A program made the position numbers and the translations under genes. The notes below the pieces were generated by a model. That model was not told where the DNA came from. It ran no database searches and was given only the letters and a program-made list of their open reading frames with translations. 29,138 nt of DNA from Chitinophagales bacterium (GTDB lineage: Bacteria; Bacteroidota; Bacteroidia; Chitinophagales; UBA2359): contig JAHDDN010000014.1 in assembly GCA_020629335.1 (NCBI GenBank), forward strand, positions 1 through 29,138, in the 5' to 3' direction. Positions 23,077 to 29,138 of this stretch are shown piece after piece (position 1 is the first letter of the stretch; every line of letters starts with the position of its first letter).

Positions 23077-25433
23077 TGAATGACTTTCATGATATAAAGC
23101 GGCTCTTAATGCCCTTGTTGAAAGGTTCTCCTTTCATCTTACTATGCCTAATTATTTCCTTAATGATTTGTAAGAAGGCATTGGAGTATGCCATTCCTAT
23201 GTATGAAAGCACAGCTATCTTAAAATTAGACGATAGTAATGTGGGGGTCGGAAATACCCAGTTATTCAAAGACTTTGACCTTTTTAGCACGACCAATAAA
23301 ATAGCTACTGAGGTTGAAGTGTTGAAGTCAAAAGAGTTGATTAAAAAAGCAATAGAAGGGCTATCCTTAGATGCGTCTTATACAAGGGTAGGACGGTTAA
23401 AAAAAACGGAGCTTTATCATAATTCTCCTTTTAAAGTTAGTGGTGAATTCAAGGAGTCAAAATTATATAATCGTCCCATTAAACTAAATATTTTAAGTGA
23501 AGATAGTTTAAATATAGAGTATGAATGGAAGGAGAAAATTTATACTGAGTCGGCCATCTTCGGTGATACAATTGATAATGTTCATTTACAAGTAGTCATT
23601 GAGTTAGAAGACGAATTAATTAAATCCAAAACAGAATTAGATGTATTGGGCGAATACGAATTTAGACTACATACCGAGAATCAATTAGCCTCTGCTATCA
23701 AAGGAAATTTAGATATTAAAGCAAAAGATAAAGATGTACCTGTCATCAGGATATCCTATAAGAGTGTAGTTCCTGAAAAAACAATGGAAGTAACCAATGC
23801 ACTCGCAGAATCCTACATTAATGATTTCGTTTTAAATAAAACTCAAGCCGCAGGAAAAACAGTTAGATTTATTGATGATCGATTAGATGATATCAGTCGT
23901 CAATTAAAAAAATCAGAAAAATCTATAGAAGATTATAAACTCAATAATGGAGTTGTTAATCTACGCCAAGAGACAGAAACAGGTTTGCGTAAAATTGCTC
24001 AATTAGAAGTGCAACTATCTAACTTGGTCATGAATGAATCCGCTTTAGATGCATTAGATAAATACATTGAATCAGCAGATTCTACAGCATATTTAGATCT
24101 TTCTCCCCAATTCGGTTATGGTGATTTATTATTCACTGAATTAAGTAAGAAGCTCAAAGCATATCAAGCAGAACGCAAAGAACTGTTACTTAAGTACACA
24201 CCCAATCATGAGGAGGTAATGATCGTTGATCAGAATATTGCAGAGTTGGTAGACTATATCAAAAGAGGGATTAAAAACGCCAAAAAAGACATCAGTATCA
24301 AGCGTCGGGAAGTAGAACTTAGTATTCAAGAAAGTGAAGCTGTTTTTGTGGATCTTCCTTCTAAGGAAAAAGATCTCATGATCTTAGAAAGAGAATTCCA
24401 ACTCAATCAAAAAACCTTCAATTTTTTAATGGAAAAAAGAATGGAAGCAGCTATTGCATCAGCCGCATCTATTTCTTTTCATAGAGTATTAGAAAAGGCA
24501 GAATTACCTAAGCAGCCAGTAAGTCCAAACAGAACTTTGCTTTTATTTGTCTCAGGTTTAATCGGCTTAATGATAGGGGTGGCATTAGTGTATATATTCA
24601 CCTTCATTCGCCCAAAATTAGGTGGTCGTCGAGAGTTAGAAAAGCAAAGTGAAACTCCTCTCTTGGGTGTTGTCAAAAAAGGCAAAAGAAAAGCCTTAAC
24701 GTTAAATGATTCGATAGCCACCTTAGCTAATCAATTAGGCTTGGTGAATAAGCTAAAAAAACATCAAGCAATTGTCGTAAGCTCTGCGATTAAAGGAGAA
24801 GGGAAAACCTATATAGCTGCGCAATTAGCTCAATCTTTAGCTGCTGTAGGTTGGAAAGTAGGTATCTTAGATGCTAATTTGAGAAAAGCAGATTTACATC
24901 AACAATTCCAATTAAACAATGATAAAGGCTTGGCAGAATACTTAGAAGATAATGCTACATTAAGTAGTATTATTCAATCAACAAAAATTCCTAACTTAAG
25001 CCTAATCAGTGCAGGGAACTCAACAACAAACCCTACACTCTTATTCAGTCATCAAGCCTTGAAGTCTAAAATTAAGGCACTCAAAAAAGAGTTTGATTTA
25101 CTGATTATTGATACACCAGCCACAGCAATTGCCACAGATGCGATTAATCTAATGAAGATGAGCGAGCACAATATTTATGTGCTGCGATCTAATTATACAC
25201 CTACCGAATTTCTATTGCAATCTGACCTCATCAAAGAGGAATACGGCATTCAGGATATTCGATTAATTCTCAATGGAGTTAATAAAAATACTTCTTATAA
25301 CGGCCTTTATCAAGGGCGAGCTTTGAACTACCAGAAAAAATCTTGGTGGAGAAAATTACTCCCTAAAAGATCAAAACAAAAACCATCAAAGGCGCTACCC
25401 ACTCAAACCCGAATATTACAACAGCCAAGATGA
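23076..25433 (+). CDS. Wzc-type chain-length determinant with BY-kinase domain
   Basis: This 785-residue protein has a cytoplasmic start, TM1 at about 18-38, a periplasmic Wzz-type region with long coiled coil (about 260-470), TM2 at about 487-512 (LLLFVSGLIGLMIGVALVYI) and a cytoplasmic BY-kinase/ParA-like ATPase. Walker A is SSAIKGEGKTY (K577), Walker A' ILDANLRKADLH (D599, with Asn601 where Asp is usual) and Walker B LLIIDTPA (D679). The tail has only three tyrosines (Y741, Y745, Y752) and then a basic stretch, instead of the dense terminal Tyr cluster of classical enzymes. It should control chain length and export with the Wza-type partner; kinase activity may be altered. The stop overlaps the flippase start by 4 bp (ATGA). 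Confidence 0.93.
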   Translation: MNDFHDIKRLLMPLLKGSPFILLCLIISLMICKKALEYAIPMYESTAILKLDDSNVGVGNTQLFKDFDLFSTTNKIATEVEVLKSKELIKKAIEGLSLDASYTRVGRLKKTELYHNSPFKVSGEFKESKLYNRPIKLNILSEDSLNIEYEWKEKIYTESAIFGDTIDNVHLQVVIELEDELIKSKTELDVLGEYEFRLHTENQLASAIKGNLDIKAKDKDVPVIRISYKSVVPEKTMEVTNALAESYINDFVLNKTQAAGKTVRFIDDRLDDISRQLKKSEKSIEDYKLNNGVVNLRQETETGLRKIAQLEVQLSNLVMNESALDALDKYIESADSTAYLDLSPQFGYGDLLFTELSKKLKAYQAERKELLLKYTPNHEEVMIVDQNIAELVDYIKRGIKNAKKDISIKRREVELSIQESEAVFVDLPSKEKDLMILEREFQLNQKTFNFLMEKRMEAAIASAASISFHRVLEKAELPKQPVSPNRTLLLFVSGLIGLMIGVALVYIFTFIRPKLGGRRELEKQSETPLLGVVKKGKRKALTLNDSIATLANQLGLVNKLKKHQAIVVSSAIKGEGKTYIAAQLAQSLAAVGWKVGILDANLRKADLHQQFQLNNDKGLAEYLEDNATLSSIIQSTKIPNLSLISAGNSTTNPTLLFSHQALKSKIKALKKEFDLLIIDTPATAIATDAINLMKMSEHNIYVLRSNYTPTEFLLQSDLIKEEYGIQDIRLILNGVNKNTSYNGLYQGRALNYQKKSWWRKLLPKRSKQKPSKALPTQTRILQQPR

Positions 25434-26719
25434 TGCAATTATATCAAAAATATGGTAAGCAATTATTTGCATTGGGAGATCAAGCCTTAGTAAGTGGTAG
25501 TAATTTTATTTTAGGAATTTTACTAGCAAGGGAGTTGGGACTCAATGCCTATGGAAGTTTCGCTTTGGCGTGGATGGGCGTTTTATTTGTGAGTAGCTTG
25601 CATCAAGCGTTTATGGTTAGTCCGATGATGACTTTCGCCCCTAAGAAAGGAAATATTATCAATTATCTAACAGCAACTAAGTGGATGCAATTAGTTTTTG
25701 CGGTTTTAATATTCGGTTTGACTTATTTAGTAATGGCGATAGGAGGGAACTACTTTTTGACAGAAAATCTACAATCTGTTAAATGGCTATTACCTTTAGT
25801 AACAGCGCTATATGTCTGTCATGATTATTTTCGAAAAAAATACTACATCCTAAATACACCCATCAAGGCCTTCCTTCTTGATGCGCTGAGTTATGGCTTT
25901 CAATTAGTGTGTTTATTATACTATACTTTTTATGCTGACTTGAGTTTAGCGACGGCCTTTTGGGTTATTAATGCAGCTTTCGTTTTAGCGATAGTAGTGG
26001 CTCTTTTTGATGAGAAAAAGTGGAGTATTGATATAGCACTAATTAAGGAAAATGTAATAGCCCATTGGCACTACGCTAAATGGTTAATCGGCAAAGCAGT
26101 TTTACAATGGCTATCAGGTAATTATTTCATTATTGCAGCAGGGGGATTACTAAGCGTAGCAGCCGTAGGGGTTATCCGAATCGCTCAAAATGTCATAGGC
26201 GTGCTCAATGTTTTCTTCCTTGCTATGGAAAATTATGTGCCAGTCAATGCTGCCAAAGTACACAATGATTCAGGTGATCAAGCCCTCTATCAATACCTGA
26301 AAAATATTACTTTCAAAAGTAGCGGAATCATCTTAGGAATCATTGTTTTATTAGCCATATTTGCTGAGCCTATTATTGAGTGGCTTTATGGTGCAGAATA
26401 TACCGCTTATGCCTATGTGCTAAGAGGTTTTGCTCTACTCAATATATTCGTATTCGTAGGGATGCCACTTCGCTTTGCCATTCGCACCTTAGAACAAACA
26501 CAAGGCATATTTTTTGCGTACCTATTAAGTACACTGTTCAGCCTGTTTTTTGCCTATCCATTTATTCAATGGTGGGGTTTATATGGTGTCATTGGCGGAC
26601 TCATTATTACCCAACTCATCACACAAGCCTTCTACCTAATCACCATCCAAAAGTACAATAAAAAAATCCTACCCAAAACTCGTAGGGGCGTTGCACCACA
26701 ACGTCCACCGATTTCGTAA
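25430..26719 (+). CDS. Wzx-type polysaccharide flippase
   Basis: This 429-residue polytopic protein has about 12-14 hydrophobic segments and starts YGKQLFALGDQALVSGSNFI followed by LGILLARELGLNAYG, the usual opening of the PST/MATE-like flippase family. It should flip the undecaprenyl-linked repeat unit across the inner membrane. ATG 25430 overlaps the upstream stop; ATG 25433 is equally possible. The last residues (TRRGVAPQRPPIS) are encoded by a REP-like palindrome carrying GTAGGGGCG, so the natural C-terminus has probably been extended or replaced by the repeat. Confidence 0.9.
   Translation: MMQLYQKYGKQLFALGDQALVSGSNFILGILLARELGLNAYGSFALAWMGVLFVSSLHQAFMVSPMMTFAPKKGNIINYLTATKWMQLVFAVLIFGLTYLVMAIGGNYFLTENLQSVKWLLPLVTALYVCHDYFRKKYYILNTPIKAFLLDALSYGFQLVCLLYYTFYADLSLATAFWVINAAFVLAIVVALFDEKKWSIDIALIKENVIAHWHYAKWLIGKAVLQWLSGNYFIIAAGGLLSVAAVGVIRIAQNVIGVLNVFFLAMENYVPVNAAKVHNDSGDQALYQYLKNITFKSSGIILGIIVLLAIFAEPIIEWLYGAEYTAYAYVLRGFALLNIFVFVGMPLRFAIRTLEQTQGIFFAYLLSTLFSLFFAYPFIQWWGLYGVIGGLIITQLITQAFYLITIQKYNKKILPKTRRGVAPQRPPIS
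26682..26709 (+). repeat. REP-like palindrome at the flippase gene end
   Basis: GTAGGGGCGTTG (26682-26693) is followed by loop CACCA and CAACGTCC (26699-26706), an 8-bp stem with one G-T pair. The GTAGGGGCG end is the same motif found in the hairpin loops of repeat copies 1 and 2. Here it lies inside a coding sequence. Confidence 0.7.
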
Positions 26720-26730
26720 AAAATAATAAT

Positions 26731-27852
26731 ATGAAAATCATCCATCTCGTCTTAGGCAAAGCCAACCCCAACCGTATGAACGGAGTCAATAAAGTCGTTC
26801 ACCAACTCGCTCTAAACCAATCCAATTTAGGGCATGAAGTAAGCGTATGGGGAATCACCAATACACCCGATGATCGCTCTGAAATTCCAGACCGAAATTT
26901 TAAAACCGAGCTATTTCAAGCCCAAGGTCGTTGGGGGGTAGATTCCAAAATAGAACAAGCAATTTCTCAACTAAACGGAGATTCGGTCTTTCATCTACAT
27001 GGAGGATTCATACCCGAATATTATCACGTTCACAAACTCTTAGACAAATACAGTCAGCCCTATGTCTTCACGGCACACGGCAGTTATAATGTCAAAGCCC
27101 TCGAAAAAAGCAAATGGAAAAAACAAGCTTACTTCCACCTATTCGATTCCAAAGTACTCAAAAAATCCAAAGCCATTCACTGCATCGGCCAAAGCGAATT
27201 AGATTCCAGTAATCAACTATTACCCAATGCCAAAAAAGTCCTCATTCCAAATGGTCAAGACTTATCCGAAATGAACTTTAACTATCAAGAGATGGCCGAG
27301 AAGCCTTCGATTGTATTCGGTTTCTGTGGCAGACTAAGAAGCTATGTCAAAGGTTTAGATTTACTGTTAGACGGTTACGCACAATATGTGCAAACCTCAG
27401 TTATAGAATCCGCCCTATGGCTTATAGGCGATGGCGAATCTATGGAGGAGTTACAAGCAAAATCCAAGGCACTAAATATAGCAGACCAAGTAAAATTCTG
27501 GGGCGCAAAATACGGAGAAGAAAAACTCAACCTAATCGCTAACAGCACCGCTTTTTACCATCCTTCCAGATACGAAGGTTTGCCAACTGCCGTACTAGAA
27601 GCCGCTGCCTTAAAGGTGCCATGTGTAGTCAGTCACGCTACCAATATGGCCCAATTTATTAGTAATCACAAAGCAGGCATCAGTCTCGCTAAAAATGATG
27701 CCAAGCACATAGCGACCTCTATGCATCAAATACAAAAATGGAAAGAAAATAATCAATTAAACGCCTACGGACAGAATGCTAAAAATATGGTAGAGACTGC
27801 CTTCGATTGGCAAAAAATAGCCGCAGATTTAATTGATGTATATGCGTCATAA
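26731..27852 (+). CDS. GT4-family glycosyltransferase
   Basis: This 373-residue GT-B enzyme opens KIIHLVLGKANPNRMNGVNK (acceptor-side loop) and has YVFTAHGSYNVKALEKSKWK in the N-terminal half. The donor side shows FGFCGRLRSYVKGLDLLLDG and the E-x7-E motif EGLPTAVLE (E282, E290), followed by AAALKVPCVVSHATN. The gap after the flippase is 11 bp, so it is in the same operon. Codon choice differs from upstream genes: ATC, CTC, GTC, AAC and CAC are frequent here, whereas genes before about 26,700 favour T- or A-ending codons. Confidence 0.92.
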   Translation: MKIIHLVLGKANPNRMNGVNKVVHQLALNQSNLGHEVSVWGITNTPDDRSEIPDRNFKTELFQAQGRWGVDSKIEQAISQLNGDSVFHLHGGFIPEYYHVHKLLDKYSQPYVFTAHGSYNVKALEKSKWKKQAYFHLFDSKVLKKSKAIHCIGQSELDSSNQLLPNAKKVLIPNGQDLSEMNFNYQEMAEKPSIVFGFCGRLRSYVKGLDLLLDGYAQYVQTSVIESALWLIGDGESMEELQAKSKALNIADQVKFWGAKYGEEKLNLIANSTAFYHPSRYEGLPTAVLEAAALKVPCVVSHATNMAQFISNHKAGISLAKNDAKHIATSMHQIQKWKENNQLNAYGQNAKNMVETAFDWQKIAADLIDVYAS

Positions 27853-27861
27853 TTACAACCA

Positions 27862-27891
27862 CCCCTAACTCCTCCTTATTTAAGGAGGGGG
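27862..27891 (+). repeat. CCTCCTT/AAGGAGG hairpin repeat between genes
   Basis: CCTCCTT (27871-27877) pairs with AAGGAGG (27882-27888) around ATTT, with CCCC before and GGGG after adding possible pairs. This C/G-rich phrase with a short AT loop is a common dispersed intergenic hairpin in Bacteroidota. No T-run follows, so a terminator role is doubtful, and the next gene starts 22 bp later. Confidence 0.6.
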
Positions 27892-27912
27892 ACTTTATAA
27901 GCCATACAATAA

Positions 27913-29138
27913 TTGAAAGCAAAAGCACCAAATATCACCCCAAAAAAATACTTAAAAAGCCTCAGTACTTGGCTGATGATCCTCCTATTTCTGCAAATAG
28001 GAGGCTTCTTCACAGTCAGTGAAAACGTTGCCATCACGAGAGTCATCAAAGTATTTTTGCGAATTGCCACTACTGGCGGAGTGATATTACTATATTTTCA
28101 AGCCATTAGCAAAGGCCATATTGCTTCCTTTATTCATCGCAATACCTTAGCGCCATTTCTGTATGGCTGTTATTTATTCTTAGGATTTTGTTCCCTGCTT
28201 TGGTCTACTAATCCTGGCTATAGCATGTTACAATTATTCATGACTTCTATCAGTTTGATATTCGTTTATTATTTCTTAGCCCTGATAGAAATACTCCGTC
28301 ATTATTATAAAGAAGAAGCGCCCAGAATCGGTCCCATATTTTCCCAATCGGTATTTTGGATCAGCCTCATTTTCGTGATCGGAATGTTCGTCATGCCCGA
28401 TCAGTTTTATCGAATGACGCATGGGGGGGAAGTAGCCCGTTTAGGCGGCTATATGATGAATCCTAATGAATTAGGCATGTTAGGCGTAGTTGGGCTTGCT
28501 GCAGGCATGTTAAATCTAAAATACGAATCCAATACCAAAACAGAACTCTTCATGATGGCCGTTACCTTCTTTGGCTTAGTCATGACCGGTTCCCGTTCCT
28601 CCATCATCAGTTTCTTTTTAGTCGTGATGTACTTCATCACCCTATCCAATAATTACAAGCTCAAAGCAAGCGTCATTATCATCAGTGTTTTATCTATACC
28701 AGTCGTCATCAATACCATCATTCTCAAGCAAGGAGATGTAGAAGAAGTATTAAGCATGACAGGCCGCTTACCCTTCTGGAAAGCCCTACTCAACGAAGGC
28801 ATCATCAAAGAACCCTGGTTCGGTTTTGGCTTTATGCGCATCGCCTATGGAGAGACTTTCCAAAGCGTTCACACTTACGCTGGCAAGATGACCCACAATA
28901 CCTTCATCCAAGTACTCATGAATTTAGGATTCGTCGGTTTCGGCTTAGTTCTCTGTCAAATGGCCGTTACTTTCCGAGCCATGTTCAAGTCCAATAGTCC
29001 ATACCTCCGTTCCTTCTTCATAGCCGTGCTCATCCCCATCCTAATCAACTCCTTCACCGAGTTTGGCATCTTTGGCGAAAACAATTACGGCATTCTTTTT
29101 TATCAGTTCCTAATCTTCCTTTTCGTCCTCCAATACCA
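27913..29138 (+). CDS. O-antigen polymerase/ligase-type membrane protein (Wzy/WaaL family), 3' end outside window
   Basis: I read this frame directly: it is open from TTG 27913 to the right edge (408 full codons). An in-frame TAA immediately precedes the TTG, so the start is either this TTG (KAKAPNITPKKYLKSLSTW, basic then hydrophobic) or ATG 27976. The product is strongly hydrophobic, with about ten membrane segments. It has the Wzy_C/O-antigen ligase signature: GGYMMNPNELGMLGVVGLAA, SRSSIISFF, then TGRLPFWKALLNEGIIKEPW, FGFGFMRIAYG and the HNTFIQVLMNLGFVGFG loop. It should polymerise the flipped repeat units in the periplasm. Codon use is rich in C-ending codons, like the gene before it. 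Confidence 0.9.
   Translation, partial: MKAKAPNITPKKYLKSLSTWLMILLFLQIGGFFTVSENVAITRVIKVFLRIATTGGVILLYFQAISKGHIASFIHRNTLAPFLYGCYLFLGFCSLLWSTNPGYSMLQLFMTSISLIFVYYFLALIEILRHYYKEEAPRIGPIFSQSVFWISLIFVIGMFVMPDQFYRMTHGGEVARLGGYMMNPNELGMLGVVGLAAGMLNLKYESNTKTELFMMAVTFFGLVMTGSRSSIISFFLVVMYFITLSNNYKLKASVIIISVLSIPVVINTIILKQGDVEEVLSMTGRLPFWKALLNEGIIKEPWFGFGFMRIAYGETFQSVHTYAGKMTHNTFIQVLMNLGFVGFGLVLCQMAVTFRAMFKSNSPYLRSFFIAVLIPILINSFTEFGIFGENNYGILFYQFLIFLFVLQY
27981..28004 (+). promoter_or_regulatory. Strong hairpin inside the start of the polymerase gene
   Basis: CCTCCTATTT (27981-27990) and AAATAGGAGG (27995-28004) form a perfect 10-bp stem with a CTGC loop, 68 nt into the coding sequence. Its 3' arm could also pair, with one bulged base, with CCTCCTTATTT at 27871-27881 of the preceding intergenic hairpin, so two exclusive folds are possible. 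Confidence 0.5.

Noticed and set aside
27862..27891. CCTCCTT/AAGGAGG hairpin as an intrinsic terminator
   Set aside because: No T-run follows, and the next gene of the same operon starts 22 bp later; it matches a common dispersed repeat instead.

Overview
The window looks like a chromosomal piece of an AT-rich Bacteroidota bacterium, most likely of the Saprospiria type. The grounds are T9SS-style secreted proteins (VCBS/FG-GAP repeats with a C-terminal sorting domain), the absence of Shine-Dalgarno sequences, a large Cys-rich PKD-like surface protein, and Bacteroidota-style exopolysaccharide genes. The lineage is inferred from content; no rRNA or marker gene is present.

Left part (1-3798, minus strand): a small secreted protein with a SHOCT-like tail, followed 23 bp later by the first 1146 codons of a very large secreted protein that runs off the left edge. 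Regulatory block (4452-9845, minus strand): a soluble hybrid histidine kinase (GAF-like, PAS, HisKA, HATPase, REC, HPt), a FIST-domain sensor protein, and an NtrC-type sigma-54 activator (REC, AAA+ with GAFTGA, Fis-type HTH). Divergent from these is a secreted seven-bladed VCBS/UnbV protein with a T9SS sorting domain (10022-11782).

Right part (12328-29138, plus strand): a Wzx/Wzy-type polysaccharide cluster. It holds a three-part kinase/nucleotidyltransferase/thymidylate-kinase-like fusion, a hexapeptide acyltransferase, four glycosyltransferases, a WecA-type initiating sugar-phosphate transferase, two extra receiver-domain proteins (one with a C-terminal membrane anchor), a Wza-type export lipoprotein, a Wzc-type chain-length/tyrosine kinase protein, a Wzx-type flippase, and a Wzy/WaaL-type polymerase or ligase cut by the right edge.

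Two non-coding patterns tie the window together. First, five intergenic regions carry a TTCCAA/TTGGAA-type palindrome placed about 76-97 bp upstream of a GGCAC/GGCAT box. At two of them the box is the -12 part of a well-spaced sigma-54-like -24/-12 promoter. This suggests one regulon, plausibly run by the NtrC-type regulator here, linking the FIST/kinase genes, the secreted VCBS protein and the polysaccharide operons. Second, four copies of a roughly 150-220 bp repeat show compensatory base changes in two helices and carry a hypervariable but self-complementary stem at one end. It looks like a structured RNA or mobile hairpin element rather than a gene.
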